A stretch of 56,938 nt of DNA, taken from contig NZ_BMXN01000022.1 of NCBI RefSeq assembly GCF_014651775.1, forward strand, positions 1 to 56,938, in the 5' to 3' direction. The position numbers and the translations under genes were made by a program. The notes under the pieces were generated by a model that was given only the letters and a program-made list of their open reading frames with translations, searched no databases and had not been told where the DNA came from. The stretch is from Vreelandella hamiltonii. Its GTDB lineage: Bacteria > Pseudomonadota > Gammaproteobacteria > Pseudomonadales > Halomonadaceae. This document shows, one piece after another, positions 28,918-39,159 of this stretch. The first letter of the stretch is position 1; every line of letters starts with the position of its first letter.

Positions 28918-30971
28918 CCGGCAAAGGGTTACCCAAACGCCAGCGCCTCATGGGCGTATGGCTGCTGTTGAGCGGCATCAGCCTGCTTGGCGGGGCTATT
29001 TTTGCCGCCTGGCTCGATGCTCAGCTGGGCCTGTCGGGAATTGCCCGCGCCGCGCTGTGGTTGGGCAGCTTCTCTGGCGGCATGACGATTTTTCTGGTTG
29101 GGCTGCTGCTCGAACGCATGCTGTTCACCCCGCTGCGCCACCTTCAGGCCCAGTTGGCACGCTGGGTAGCCAATCCGGATGCCCAGGACGAAAACACCCC
29201 CGAAGGCTGGCTGAAGGGGCTCGGCCCCGATTTGCGGCGCCTCAGCCAGAGCTGGCGCGCCGACCGAGGGCGGTTGGCCACCGCTCATGCAGAGGGTGCG
29301 CGTAGCGCCACCCGCATACGTCAGGAGCTGGAAACACTGCTGCAGGTGCTGGAAACGCCGCTGCTGCTCTGCGACCGTCATCGCCGGGTCATGCTGTTCA
29401 ACCAGGCCGCCGAGGATTTTTTTGCCGGGCACACGGGGCTGGGGCTTGGCAAACGCCTCGACACGCTGCTGCCCACCGTTGGCCTTGAACATGCCCTGGC
29501 CCAGTTGCCGGACGATGGCTCTCCCAGGGAACTGCTGGCCCCCTGCGAACAGCGCTGGCTGAAAGTGGTGATCCGACGCGTGCCCGGCAGCGAAAAAGAA
29601 ACCCTTGTGACGTGCAGCGATGCCACCACGGCTTGGAACAACGAGATGGGCGTGCGCGCCGACCTGGGTAGTCTGCTGCCATCGCTACGCCAGCACTCTG
29701 CCAGCCTGGGCAGTGCAGCGGACGTCATGCGGCAACTGGCCACCCTGCCCCAGGACCCTGCACTCCGAGAACGCCTGGAGCAGGTCATTCAGGAAGAGAG
29801 CCATGGCCTGAACCAGCAGGTCGCCAGAATGGCCACGCTTCTCGAGGACATGCAGTACCACGGCGAGCGCTTGCGGCCCATGTGGTCCAATGACTTCTGG
29901 CAATCCCTGGATGAGCGACTGGACCCTGCCCATCGGCTGATTACCCCCATTGGCATGCCTGCCTGGTTCAAGGGCGATGCTCCCGCCCTGATCGAGCTGT
30001 TCGACTCCCTGGTGCGCTATTTACACAGCCACTTGCCCAGCGGCGGCTTCGAGGGCGAGCTGAGCCATCATCAGAAACGCGTTTACGTCGACCTGATCTG
30101 GCAAGGTGCTCCCGTGCCCGAGAGCGAGCTGGTACGCTGGCGTGAAGAGCGGCTGACGGCGCTGCCGCTGGGGCCATCGGTGGCCGACATCTTGCGCCAG
30201 CACGCCGCCGATATCTGGAGCGTTGCCGACAGCGACAAGCGCCACGCGCGTTTGCGCATGCCGCTACCTACCCTGGAGCGTACCGACGCTCCCCGTGAAC
30301 CCGCCCCGCCACGGCCCGAATTCCACGACTTCGGCATTGCCCAGTTGCCCGCCCCGGATGATGCGCTGGCCAGTCGTCGGCTGCGCAACCTGGATATCGT
30401 TTCCTTCGACACGGAAACCACCGGCCTGGAGCTGCGTCGAGGCGACACGGTGATCAGCCTGGGGGCGTGCCGTATCGTCAATGGGCGGCTGTTGGCCAGT
30501 GACGCTTTCAACCATTACGTCGACCCCCAACGCCCCATACCGGCGGCCAGTACGGTCATCCACGGCATTACCGATGCCGATGTTGCAGGTGCTGCCACAC
30601 TGGACAGCGTGCTGACCTTGTTCAGCGCCTATGTGGACAATGCCGTCTTGCTGGCCCACAACGCCGCCTTCGACATGCTGGCCATCAGCGGCCATGGCGT
30701 TCGCTTTGACATGCCGGTGCTCGATACGCTGTTGATATCCAGAGCACTGGACGAAGCGCTGGATGGTCACGACCTGGATACCCTTGCCAAGCGCTACGAT
30801 CTGCACTTCCCCCCCGGCACGCGGCATACGGCGCTGGGCGATGCCCGCGTCACGGCGGAGCTGTGGTTGGCGCTGCTGCCCCGACTGGAGGCAAGAGGCA
30901 TCGATACCCTCGAGGAACTGCTAGCCCTGCAGGCCAATGCCTTCGACCGTGAGGATGCCAGCGCCTCATGA
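28914..30971 (+). CDS. Membrane pseudo-histidine-kinase fused to a DEDDh 3'-5' exonuclease domain
   Basis: A 685-residue fusion: two TM helices (about 13-35 and 45-67), HAMP/PAS-like region ([20 protein letters not shown]), a dimerisation-like helical stretch without a phospho-acceptor HELR box, and an ATPase-like region lacking the N and G boxes (residues about 350-470). A PolC/DnaQ-type exonuclease then follows with FDTETTGL (Asp499, Glu501), HNAAFDM (Asp587) and HTALGD (His638, Asp643), all catalytic residues present. Coupled by 4-base overlaps on both sides. The kinase half probably senses or scaffolds rather than phosphorylates. Substrate of the nuclease is unknown. Confidence 0.85.
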   Translation: MTGKGLPKRQRLMGVWLLLSGISLLGGAIFAAWLDAQLGLSGIARAALWLGSFSGGMTIFLVGLLLERMLFTPLRHLQAQLARWVANPDAQDENTPEGWLKGLGPDLRRLSQSWRADRGRLATAHAEGARSATRIRQELETLLQVLETPLLLCDRHRRVMLFNQAAEDFFAGHTGLGLGKRLDTLLPTVGLEHALAQLPDDGSPRELLAPCEQRWLKVVIRRVPGSEKETLVTCSDATTAWNNEMGVRADLGSLLPSLRQHSASLGSAADVMRQLATLPQDPALRERLEQVIQEESHGLNQQVARMATLLEDMQYHGERLRPMWSNDFWQSLDERLDPAHRLITPIGMPAWFKGDAPALIELFDSLVRYLHSHLPSGGFEGELSHHQKRVYVDLIWQGAPVPESELVRWREERLTALPLGPSVADILRQHAADIWSVADSDKRHARLRMPLPTLERTDAPREPAPPRPEFHDFGIAQLPAPDDALASRRLRNLDIVSFDTETTGLELRRGDTVISLGACRIVNGRLLASDAFNHYVDPQRPIPAASTVIHGITDADVAGAATLDSVLTLFSAYVDNAVLLAHNAAFDMLAISGHGVRFDMPVLDTLLISRALDEALDGHDLDTLAKRYDLHFPPGTRHTALGDARVTAELWLALLPRLEARGIDTLEELLALQANAFDREDASAS

Positions 30972-31174
30972 AAACCTCCCGCCCGCTCTCCCGACGTCAG
31001 GAAAGATTGATCGCCTTGATCATACTGGCCTTGCTGCTGTTTTGTCCGCCCGCCCTGCTGATCATGGACCGTTTGCCCTCCTCATTGGGTTGGCTGCCGC
31101 TCTACCTGTTCGTGGTCTGGGGCGCGCTGATCGGCATGACCGCCTGGCTGGTGGAAACGCCCGGACGACGATGA
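30968..31174 (+). CDS. Small two-TM membrane protein
   Basis: 68 residues with two hydrophobic helices (about 13-33 and 41-62), a basic N-terminus ([13 protein letters not shown]) and a short PGRR tail. Its ATG overlaps the preceding stop and its stop overlaps the following kinase start (both ATGA), strong evidence that it is translated. Its size and place before a sodium/solute-symporter-type gene recall DUF4212 proteins that accompany SLC5 permeases, but I cannot confirm that family. Confidence 0.8.
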   Translation: MKTSRPLSRRQERLIALIILALLLFCPPALLIMDRLPSSLGWLPLYLFVVWGALIGMTAWLVETPGRR

Positions 31175-33891
31175 GCATGCGTACCGACCTGGTGGTGATT
31201 GGGGCTGCCTTCAGCTACTTGGCGCTGCTGTTCATGGTGGCCGCCTGGGGAGACCGCCGCGCCGAACAGGGGCGCTCGCTGATTGGCTCGCCCACGGTGT
31301 ATGCGCTCTCCATTGCGGTCTACTGTACCGCCTGGACCTTTTACGGCAGCGTGGGCCGGGCCGCGCAGTTTGGCCCTAGCTTCTTGCTCATCTATCTGGG
31401 GCCCACGCTGGCCATGCTGTTGGCGCCTTTCACGCTGCGCAAGATGGTGCGCATTGCGGCTCAGCAGCGGATCACCTCCATTGCCGACTTTATCAGTGCC
31501 CGTTACGGAAAGAGCTCTTTGCTGGGTGCCCTGGTGGCCCTTATGGCCTTGATCACCATCACGCCTTATATCGCGCTGCAGCTCAAGGCGATCACGGTCA
31601 GCCATGCGGTGCTGATGAATTACCCGTTGAGTGCCGACGCGACCCTGGCCACCGAGCGATTCTGGAGTGATCGTTCGTTCTGGATCGCCATGGTACTGGC
31701 CGTGTTCATCATTCTGTTCGGCACTCGCCATCTGGATGCCAGCGAGCGCCACGAGGGCATGGTCGCGGCCATTGCAGTCGAGTCGCTGGTCAAGCTGGTG
31801 GCGTTTCTGGCGGTGGGTATCTTCGTCACCTTCGTGCTGTTCGAGGGGCCTGCCGCCCTGTTCGCGCAGGCCGCGGCCATGCCGGAGCTGACCAACGCCA
31901 TGCGCCTGGAGAGCGTACCCGGCGGGGCCACCGGCTGGGTGGGCATGCTGCTGCTCGCGTTTCTGGCTTTTTTGACCCTGCCACGTCAGTTCCAGGTACT
32001 GGTCGTCGAGAACGTCGATGAGCAGCACCTGATTCGCGCCAGCTGGCTTTTTCCGCTCTACATGCTGCTGATCAACCTGTTCGTGATTCCCATTGCCCTG
32101 GCGGGGCTGCTGCTGGATGCCGGAGACCCGGACAGCTTCGTGCTGACGCTGCCTCTCTCCGCAGGTCTCGAGGGCCTGCCCTTGCTGGTGTTCATCGGTG
32201 GGCTGTCCGCGGCCACGGGGATGGTGATCGTGGAAACCATCGCGCTCTCTACCATGGTGAGCAACCAGCTGGTCATGCCGCTGTTGCTCAAGGTCAAAGG
32301 GCTCTATATCGGCAGCCACGGCAAGCTGGCCGATTGGCTGCTGGGGATACGCCGAATCGCCATCCTCGTGATTCTGCTGATGGGGTATCTCTACCACGCG
32401 CTGATTGGCGACACTTACAGCCTGGTCACCATCGGGCTGGTCTCGTTTGCGGGCGTCGCTCAATTTGCCCCCGCGCTGCTGATTGGCCTTTACTGGCGCG
32501 GCGCCACCCGCCAAGGGGCGGCCGCGGCTCTGGTAGCAGGCTTTATCGTCTGGTTCTACACCCTGCTGCTGCCGGGCTTTGCCCAATCGGGATGGCTGGA
32601 TGGCACGCTGATCACCCAAGGACCATGGGGGCTATCGTGGCTGTCGCCCTATGCCCTGCTGGGCCTGACTGGCTGGGATATTTATACCCACTCACTGTTC
32701 TGGAGCATGCTGTGCAATGTGGGACTGCTGGTAGGTGTATCGCTGTTTACCCGGCCCACACCGCTGGAACAGACCCAGGCAGCGCTCTTCACCGGCGCCA
32801 TGCACCCGGGCCTGCACACGACCTCTCTATGGCGAGGCGAAACCACCGAAGGGGCACTACATGCCCTGCTCATCCGCTACCTGGGCAGTACGGCCACCGA
32901 ACGCGTGTTTACCCAACATGAGCCGCTGAACAAAACACAGCCTGCTTCCAGCGGGCTGATCACGCGGGCCGAGCAGGCGCTGGCAGGCTCCCTGGGCAGT
33001 GCCTCCGCCAGCGTGTTGATCAATTCGGTGCTGCGCGGTGAAGCGCTGGACGTCGCCTCGGTGCTGAGCATTCTGGATACCACGTCACAGACGCTGGAGT
33101 ACAACCGTCGCCTCGAGCAGAAATCCCAGGAGTTGGCCCGCGTGGGCCAGGAATTGCGCAGTGCCAATGAGCGGCTGCGCGAGCTGGACCGGATGAAAGA
33201 TGAGTTCGTGGCCATGGTCAGCCATGAGCTGCGAACACCGCTGACGTCGATTCGCTCGTTTGCCGAAATATTGCGCGACACGCCGGATATCAGCGATGAC
33301 AAGCGCCATCAATTCTTGGCCATCATGGTGCAGGAAAGCGAACGACTTTCCCGGCTGATCGAGGAAATACTCGACTTGGCACGCTTGGAAAGCGGTCGTC
33401 TGACCATGTCGCCGAAACCCGTCGACCTGGTGGCATTGGCCAGACAAAGCAGCGACGCACTGGCCCGCTTGCATCAAGAAGCAGCCTTGACCTTCCGGCT
33501 GGAGGTGCAATCCGAGACTGCCATGGTGGAAGCCGACCCCGACCGGCTGGAACAAGTGATCATCAACCTGCTGGAAAATGCGCGCAAGTTTGCGCATCAT
33601 ACCCATCCCGAGATAGTGCTACGTGTCGAGGCCCACGGAGATCAGTTTCGCTTGAGTGTGGAAGATAACGGGCCTGGTATTCCCGAGGAAGAAAGGGAGC
33701 ACGTCTTCGAAAAATTCTACCAGCTGCAGCGTAGCGGACAGCCTCATGCCCAACGCCCAAAAGGCAGCGGGCTTGGGCTACCGATCAGTCGCGCCATCGT
33801 TCAACACCTGGGAGGGAAGCTGTGGGCAGACGCTTCCGACCTGGGGGGCACGCGAATGTGGATCGAACTGCCCGCCCTACCGTTTAAATGA
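31171..33891 (+). CDS. SLC5-STAC sensor histidine kinase (CbrA/CrbS/MxtR type)
   Basis: A 906-residue kinase whose N-terminal about 560 residues form a sodium/solute symporter (about 13 TM helices; VYALSIAVYCTAWTFYGSVG, ADFISARYGKSS). A STAC-like linker follows, then a coiled coil and HisKA with phospho-acceptor His685 (SHELRTPLTSIRSF). The HATPase has N box NLLENARKFA, G1 DNGPGIPEEE and G2 GSGLGLPISRAI. No C-terminal receiver or separate PAS domain is evident. Relatives control acetate, amino-acid or carbon-source use. Start ATG 31171 overlaps the small membrane gene; the longer frame to 30937 is a shadow. Confidence 0.93.
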   Translation: MSMRTDLVVIGAAFSYLALLFMVAAWGDRRAEQGRSLIGSPTVYALSIAVYCTAWTFYGSVGRAAQFGPSFLLIYLGPTLAMLLAPFTLRKMVRIAAQQRITSIADFISARYGKSSLLGALVALMALITITPYIALQLKAITVSHAVLMNYPLSADATLATERFWSDRSFWIAMVLAVFIILFGTRHLDASERHEGMVAAIAVESLVKLVAFLAVGIFVTFVLFEGPAALFAQAAAMPELTNAMRLESVPGGATGWVGMLLLAFLAFLTLPRQFQVLVVENVDEQHLIRASWLFPLYMLLINLFVIPIALAGLLLDAGDPDSFVLTLPLSAGLEGLPLLVFIGGLSAATGMVIVETIALSTMVSNQLVMPLLLKVKGLYIGSHGKLADWLLGIRRIAILVILLMGYLYHALIGDTYSLVTIGLVSFAGVAQFAPALLIGLYWRGATRQGAAAALVAGFIVWFYTLLLPGFAQSGWLDGTLITQGPWGLSWLSPYALLGLTGWDIYTHSLFWSMLCNVGLLVGVSLFTRPTPLEQTQAALFTGAMHPGLHTTSLWRGETTEGALHALLIRYLGSTATERVFTQHEPLNKTQPASSGLITRAEQALAGSLGSASASVLINSVLRGEALDVASVLSILDTTSQTLEYNRRLEQKSQELARVGQELRSANERLRELDRMKDEFVAMVSHELRTPLTSIRSFAEILRDTPDISDDKRHQFLAIMVQESERLSRLIEEILDLARLESGRLTMSPKPVDLVALARQSSDALARLHQEAALTFRLEVQSETAMVEADPDRLEQVIINLLENARKFAHHTHPEIVLRVEAHGDQFRLSVEDNGPGIPEEEREHVFEKFYQLQRSGQPHAQRPKGSGLGLPISRAIVQHLGGKLWADASDLGGTRMWIELPALPFK

Positions 33892-34003
33892 CTCCTCCTT
33901 TTTGTCAACGCACTGTGCTGCGATGTAACTGGTATGTTCCTGTGTTTGTACGTTATTCTTTGGATCCTTGTACACCGTCATATCGCCATGCTGGAGCTGT
34001 ATC

Positions 34004-35215
34004 ATGTTGAGCGGGTCAGAACTTAACGATGTCGAGAGCGACCAATACACGATCGCCATTCAGCCCATCGTCAACGTGCAGTTGCAGCATGTCGCGGATG
34101 AATTGCTGTATCGGGGAAACGCCAGCGCAGGTAACGCCGTGATTCTAGACGCCGTACAGGCGACGGCTCGCGCCTGCGCGGTGGCCATCTACGAAATCGG
34201 TCTCGATAAGCTCTGCGGCCAACGCCAGCTGTTCATCAACGCTTCCCATGACTGGCTGCTGAACCCCGATCTGGCTGGCCTGCCTGCGGATCAAATCGTC
34301 ATCGAAATTCTGGAAGACACGCAGCCCAGCGAACCCTTGACCGACGCTCTCAGGCGGCTGAAAAAGCAGGGCTATCGACTGGCGCTGGATGATGTGGAGC
34401 CCAACTCAGCCAATCAAGGGCTGATGCCCTTTGCCGATATCGTCAAATTCGATATCTCGGTGGGATTGCCCATCGACATGATTACGTCTCTCCATCGTCA
34501 AGGCTACACCTTGCTGGCGGAGCGGGTCGAAACCCATGATGAATTCGAGCAGTGCAAAGCGCTGGGCTTCAGCCTGTTCCAGGGCTACTTTTACCAACGC
34601 CCACAAATTCAGACCACCAGAACCCAGCGCCACAGCACGTCGCGCGCCAATCAGATGCAGCTACTGGCGCAGCTTTACAGCGACCGAGTTCGCCTGCCTG
34701 CGCTGAGCACGCTGATTGCCCGCGACCCCTACCTGCTCAATGCGGTATTCAAGCGCGCCAATTCCGCAGGAAAGGCCGCACAGCGTCCCGCCTACAAGCT
34801 ACTGGATTGTGTTCACATCATCGGGTTGAAGGAGCTGCGCACCCTGGTATCGATCGTCATGCTGGCGGGCAACAATCCGGCCAGCAAGGTCAACCTGATC
34901 AATGGGCTGACGCGTGCCTTTGCCTGTGAGGCCTTGGCGGAGCAGCGTGGGCTGGACGCAGAAGAAGCCTTTATCGTCGGGCTGTTTTCGCGCATGCCGG
35001 TCATTCTGGGGATTGAACTGGAGGTCATGCTGCAGGAGCTGCCCCTGAGCCAGAGCATACACAAGGCGCTGGCAAGCTATGCCGGCGCACTGGGGCAACT
35101 GCTGGTGGATATAGCGGCCTGTGAGCAGGGCGCCGTCCTGACGAGCGTGCCCGCAGAGTTCATGCTGAAAGCGGCCGCTGAAGCGCGTGCCTTGATGGAT
35201 TCACAGCTTAGCTAG
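34004..35215 (+). CDS. EAL-HDOD signalling protein (YuxH type)
   Basis: A 403-residue protein with an N-terminal EAL-like domain (about 10-195) and a C-terminal HDOD domain (about 200-395: LARDPYLLNAVFKRANSAG, VHIIGLKELRTLV). The signature is ELL rather than EAL, and the DDFGTG loop is replaced by DDVEPN, so c-di-GMP hydrolysis is doubtful; binding or protein interaction is more likely. ATG 34004 has GGAG 8 bases upstream and is preferred to a TTG at 33968. Convergent with, and overlapping by 8 bases, the HlyU-family gene. Confidence 0.82.
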   Translation: MLSGSELNDVESDQYTIAIQPIVNVQLQHVADELLYRGNASAGNAVILDAVQATARACAVAIYEIGLDKLCGQRQLFINASHDWLLNPDLAGLPADQIVIEILEDTQPSEPLTDALRRLKKQGYRLALDDVEPNSANQGLMPFADIVKFDISVGLPIDMITSLHRQGYTLLAERVETHDEFEQCKALGFSLFQGYFYQRPQIQTTRTQRHSTSRANQMQLLAQLYSDRVRLPALSTLIARDPYLLNAVFKRANSAGKAAQRPAYKLLDCVHIIGLKELRTLVSIVMLAGNNPASKVNLINGLTRAFACEALAEQRGLDAEEAFIVGLFSRMPVILGIELEVMLQELPLSQSIHKALASYAGALGQLLVDIAACEQGAVLTSVPAEFMLKAAAEARALMDSQLS

Positions 35216-35540
35216 GGGTACCGCTTTCACGACGGGGGTCCGGTTCGAACATCGCCTCCCCCACCTCATCGATGAAGCGCTGCGCCTTGCTGACCATCAG
35301 CGCGTCGCAGGCATCACGCCCCGGCAGCATGTCGGAACGCTCGAAGCGGTGCTCTTGAACGCTATCATCCGCAATGGCTTTACGAATCACACCGCTGACA
35401 CGGTACTGGCCACTCTGGTCATCCGGCTGTGAAATGATCAGGTACTCTTTGTAGGCGACAGGCTCTGCCGCCTTGGTGCCCGACACGCTTTTACGCTCAT
35501 CGCTTGACCCAAACAGGCCCGCAAGTAGTTTTTTAAACAT
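35208..35540 (-). CDS. HlyU-family small protein
   Basis: A 110-residue protein with MFKKLLAGLFG at the N-terminus and EYLIISQPDDQSGQYRVSGV / FERSDMLPGRDACDALMVSK, the pattern of the HlyU domain family (PF10115). That family is named after a proposed transcriptional activator, but most members are of unknown role. No helix-turn-helix is visible. The start is ATG 35540 with GGAGTGGTC before it. It lies 54 bases after argG across a weak hairpin, so read-through is possible. Confidence 0.75.
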   Translation of the reverse strand: MFKKLLAGLFGSSDERKSVSGTKAAEPVAYKEYLIISQPDDQSGQYRVSGVIRKAIADDSVQEHRFERSDMLPGRDACDALMVSKAQRFIDEVGEAMFEPDPRRESGTPS

Positions 35541-35559
35541 GACCACTCCAGGAAAGAGT

Positions 35560-35581
35560 GACCAACCCACCGGGGCTGGTC
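35560..35581 (-). terminator. Weak hairpin after argG
   Basis: On the minus strand GACCAGCCC-CGGT-GGGTTGGTC forms a 9-bp stem with one G-U pair. It is followed by ACTCTTTCC, a poor U-tract, so it may only partly terminate argG transcription before the HlyU-family gene. Confidence 0.45.
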
Positions 35582-35594
35582 ACAAGGGAAGAGA

Positions 35595-36815
35595 CTAGCT
35601 TTGCTGGCGACCTTTGCCGGCCGCAATGCGCAGGCGCAGTGCGTTCAGCTTGATGAAGCCTTCGGCATCTTTCTGATTGTAGGCACCGGCATCGTCTTCG
35701 AACGTGGCAATGGACTCGTCGAACAGCGACTGCTCGGATTTGCGACCCACCACCGTGGCATTGCCCTTGTAGAGCTTCATGCGCACGACGCCTGAGACGT
35801 TTTTCTGCGTTTCGTCAATGGCCGCCTGCAGCATGCGACGCTCGGGGCTCCACCAGTAGCCGTTGTAGATCACTTCGGCGTACTTGGGCATCAGCTGATC
35901 TTTCAGGTGTGCTTCTTCACGGTCCAGCGTCAGCGACTCGATGGCACGGTGGGCACGCAGCATGATCGTGCCTCCGGGAGTTTCGTAGCAGCCGCGCGAC
36001 TTCATGCCCACATAGCGGTTTTCGACGATATCCAGACGACCGATACCGTTGTCGCCGCCCAGCTTGTTAAGCTTTTCGAGGACTTCGTGGGGCTTCAACG
36101 TCTCGCCGTCGATGGCCACGATATCGCCTTGCTCGAAGGTCAGCTCGACGTAGGTGGGCTGTTCAGGGGCGGCTTCCGGTGAAACGCTCCAGCGCCACAT
36201 GTCTTCTTCGGCTTCGGCCCACGGATCTTCCAGAATGCCGCCTTCGTAGGAAATGTGCAGCAGGTTGGCATCCATGGAGTACGGAGATTTCTTCTTCTTG
36301 TTAGAGAAATCCACCGGGATATTGTGCTCTTCGCAGTAGGCCATCAGCTTCTCGCGGGAAGTGAGGTCCCACTCGCGCCAAGGCGCGATGACCTTGACGC
36401 CCGGCTTGAGCGCATAGCCGCCCAGCTCGAAACGCACCTGATCGTTGCCCTTGCCGGTCGCACCGTGGGAAATGGCGTCGGCGCCGGTTTCGTTGGCGAT
36501 TTCGATCAACCGCTTGGCAATCAGCGGGCGAGCAATGGAGGTACCCAGCAGGTACTCGCCTTCGTAGATGGTGTTGGCACGGAACATGGGGAAGACGTAA
36601 TCGCGCACGAACTCTTCACGCAGGTCTTCGATGTAGATTTCCTTGACGCCCAGCGCCTGGGCCTTGGCACGCGCGGGCTCGACTTCCTCACCTTGACCGA
36701 TGTCGGCAGTGAAGGTCACTACCTCGCAGTTGTAGGTCTCTTGCAACCACTTGACGATAACGGATGTGTCCAGGCCGCCTGAATATGCCAGCACAACCTT
36801 TTTGACATCGGACAT
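35595..36815 (-). CDS. argG: Argininosuccinate synthase
   Basis: Condenses citrulline and aspartate with ATP in arginine synthesis. The 406-residue product has the PP-loop [16 protein letters not shown] (residues about 8-23) and the conserved [15 protein letters not shown] and [17 protein letters not shown] blocks. It starts [14 protein letters not shown] at ATG 36815 with AGAGGAG upstream. The open frame 16 codons further up is leader. Length is typical of the roughly 400-residue argG type. Divergent from rnt across about 213 bases. Confidence 0.97.
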   Translation of the reverse strand: MSDVKKVVLAYSGGLDTSVIVKWLQETYNCEVVTFTADIGQGEEVEPARAKAQALGVKEIYIEDLREEFVRDYVFPMFRANTIYEGEYLLGTSIARPLIAKRLIEIANETGADAISHGATGKGNDQVRFELGGYALKPGVKVIAPWREWDLTSREKLMAYCEEHNIPVDFSNKKKKSPYSMDANLLHISYEGGILEDPWAEAEEDMWRWSVSPEAAPEQPTYVELTFEQGDIVAIDGETLKPHEVLEKLNKLGGDNGIGRLDIVENRYVGMKSRGCYETPGGTIMLRAHRAIESLTLDREEAHLKDQLMPKYAEVIYNGYWWSPERRMLQAAIDETQKNVSGVVRMKLYKGNATVVGRKSEQSLFDESIATFEDDAGAYNQKDAEGFIKLNALRLRIAAGKGRQQS

Positions 36816-37028
36816 TCTTTGCTCCTCTTGAATAAGAACACAGTTCACCAGAATCGACAGCACGCTCGGGCGCTATCCATTACACCTGGCGTCCAGTATA
36901 GCGCTCTCGATGCCCAGCGAATACCGTCAACGACGCCTCGGGCCCAAAGCTGCTAGAATCAGCACATTCGTGGCGACTCCTCATGACCGCCACTGTGTTC
37001 GATTACTCGCTTTACTAAGGAGAGCTGC

Positions 37029-37700
37029 ATGAGCGAGGCAATTGCCCGCGATCTGATGGCCCAGCGTTTTCGCAGTTACCTGCCGGTGGTCATTGACCTG
37101 GAAACGGGCGGGTTCAATGCCCAGACGGATGCCGTACTGGAAATTGCCGCTGTGACGCTCACCATGGACCCGGAAGGCAATCTACTGCCCGACGCCACCT
37201 ATGCGTACCACATTCACCCCTTCGAAGGGGCCAATGTGGAGCAATCGGCTCTCGATTTCACAGGTATCAACCTGGATGACCCGCTGCGCCGCCAGGTCGC
37301 CTTGAGCGAGTCCGAGGCGCTGGGAGAAATCTTTCGCCCCATCCGCAAGTCCATCAAGGCGCATGGCTGCTCTCGCGCCATCCTGGTCGGCCACAACGCG
37401 GCTTTCGATCAAGGGTTTCTGAACGCAGCCGCCAATCGGTGCGGTGTCAAGCGCAATCCGTTTCACCCGTTCTCGAGCTTCGATACGGCGACCCTGGCAG
37501 GTTTCGTTTACGGCCAGACCGTGCTGGCACGCGCCTGCCGGGCGGCGGGTATCGAATTCGACAACAAATCGGCTCACTCCGCCCGTTATGATACCGAGCG
37601 CACCGCCGAACTGTTCTGCGCCATGGTCAATCGCTACAAGGATCTGGGCGGCTGGCGGCTGGCTTTGAAAGAGCAAGCCATGGACGCAGGCGAGGAGTAG
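37029..37700 (+). CDS. rnt: Ribonuclease T
   Basis: DEDDh 3'-5' exoribonuclease that trims tRNA CCA ends and other stable RNAs. The 223-residue product has [21 protein letters not shown] (Asp/Glu), [15 protein letters not shown] (Asp) and [16 protein letters not shown] (His/Asp), and the [16 protein letters not shown] block typical of RNase T. The ribosome site AGGAGAGCTGC precedes ATG 37029. Confidence 0.96.
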   Translation: MSEAIARDLMAQRFRSYLPVVIDLETGGFNAQTDAVLEIAAVTLTMDPEGNLLPDATYAYHIHPFEGANVEQSALDFTGINLDDPLRRQVALSESEALGEIFRPIRKSIKAHGCSRAILVGHNAAFDQGFLNAAANRCGVKRNPFHPFSSFDTATLAGFVYGQTVLARACRAAGIEFDNKSAHSARYDTERTAELFCAMVNRYKDLGGWRLALKEQAMDAGEE

Positions 37701-37829
37701 CTCCAGCAGCCTTGCCCTGCGTGTAATGCAGTGGCAACGGCTTTAGGCTAAACTCCGCAGCATTTATTGATAAACCCGAAAGCTCATTTAGCTAGTCACA
37801 CGATACTCGTTCAGGAGATGAAACGTTCC

Positions 37830-39089
37830 ATGGCCCTGCACAATGCCTTTTACGCCCAGTCCGGTGGCGTTACCGCCGTCATCAATGCCAGCGCCTGCGG
37901 CGTGATCGAAGCGTGTCGGCAAGCCCCCGACCAGATCGGCAAGGTGTATGCCGGCCATAACGGCATCATCGGCGCCCTGACCGAAGACCTGATCGACGTC
38001 AGCCAGGAGAGCGACGACGCCATTGCTGCCCTGCGTCATACGCCGGGCGGTGCTTTTGGCTCATGTCGCTACAAGCTCAAGGATATCGATACTCATCGCA
38101 CCCAGTACGAGCGCTTGATCGAGGTCTTCAAGGCCCACGACATCCGCTACTTCTTCTACAACGGCGGAGGTGATAGCGCCGACACGTGTCTCAAGGTGTC
38201 TCAGCTATCCGAAAAAATGGGCTACCCGCTGACCGCGATTCACGTACCGAAAACCGTCGACAACGATTTGCCCATCACCGACAACAGCCCAGGCTTTGGT
38301 AGCGTGGCCAAGTACATTGCCACTTCTACCCGCGAAGCGTCTCTGGACATCGCCTCGATGTGCGCCACCTCTACCAAGGTGTTCGTGCTCGAAGTCATGG
38401 GGCGTCATGCGGGCTGGATTGCGGCGGCGGGTGGTCTGGCCGGGGAAGACGAAGGTGAACCGCCTCACCTCATTATCTTCCCCGAGGTGGCATTCAACCG
38501 CAAAGCGGTCATGGCCAGGGTCGATGAGAGCGTCAAGAAGTACGGCTACTGCGTCATCGTGGTATCCGAAGGGGCGCGCTACGAAGACGGCACTTTCCTG
38601 GCCGACGCAGGCAATACCGACGCCTTTGGCCATCGCCAACTAGGCGGCGTAGCGCCCACCTTGGCGGGCATGATCAAGCAGGACCTGGGTTACAAGTACC
38701 ACTGGGCCGTGGCCGACTACCTGCAGCGCGCGGCGCGCCACCTGGCCTCCAAAACCGATGTGGAACAGGCTTATGCCGTGGGCCGCGAGGCCGTGACGCT
38801 CGCGCTGGCAGGCAAAAACTCCATGATGCCCGCGATTCGTCGTATCTCTCAGACCCCGTACCAATGGGACGTGATTTCTGCTCCCCTGGCGCAAATTGCC
38901 AACCAGGAAAAGTTCATGCCACGTGACTTCATCAGCGAAAGTGGCTTCGACATCACTCAGCAGTGCCGCGACTACCTCTCCCCGCTGATTCAAGGCGAAG
39001 ACTTCCCGCCCTTCGAAAATGGCCTGCCCAAAGTCGCCAAGCTGAAGCTGGCGAAAGTGGCACAGAAACTGCCCAAATTCACGCTGTAA
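37830..39089 (+). CDS. pfp: Pyrophosphate-dependent 6-phosphofructokinase
   Basis: Reversible phosphorylation of fructose 6-phosphate by PPi. The 419-residue product starts MALHNAFYAQSGGVTAVINA. HVPKTVDND carries the Lys that marks PPi-users (Gly in ATP enzymes), together with FYNGGGDSADTC and the substrate block LEVMGRHAGWIAAAGG. ATG 37830 fits homologues. An in-frame ATG at 37818 abuts the AGGAG and is less likely. ppa, the enzyme competing for PPi, lies 2 kb away. Confidence 0.94.
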   Translation: MALHNAFYAQSGGVTAVINASACGVIEACRQAPDQIGKVYAGHNGIIGALTEDLIDVSQESDDAIAALRHTPGGAFGSCRYKLKDIDTHRTQYERLIEVFKAHDIRYFFYNGGGDSADTCLKVSQLSEKMGYPLTAIHVPKTVDNDLPITDNSPGFGSVAKYIATSTREASLDIASMCATSTKVFVLEVMGRHAGWIAAAGGLAGEDEGEPPHLIIFPEVAFNRKAVMARVDESVKKYGYCVIVVSEGARYEDGTFLADAGNTDAFGHRQLGGVAPTLAGMIKQDLGYKYHWAVADYLQRAARHLASKTDVEQAYAVGREAVTLALAGKNSMMPAIRRISQTPYQWDVISAPLAQIANQEKFMPRDFISESGFDITQQCRDYLSPLIQGEDFPPFENGLPKVAKLKLAKVAQKLPKFTL

Positions 39090-39121
39090 TACGGCCTGAA
39101 CGGCCCGCAGTAGCGATAGAT

Positions 39122-39149
39122 AGAAGGGATGGCCCAAGCCATCCCTTCT
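39122..39149. terminator. Convergent terminator-like hairpin
   Basis: A perfect 12-bp stem AGAAGGGATGGC-CCAA-GCCATCCCTTCT sits between the phosphofructokinase gene and the convergent PP2C-kinase gene. U-tracts are weak on both sides. Confidence 0.6.
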
Positions 39150-39159
39150 GCGTTCTGAT

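Noticed and set aside
31102..32619. Long minus-strand open frame inside the SLC5 kinase gene
   Set aside because: Same reason: Gln/His/Arg-rich complement of TM helices.
35208..35540. HlyU virulence regulator
   Set aside because: The family name is historical; there is no helix-turn-helix and no haemolysin gene nearby.
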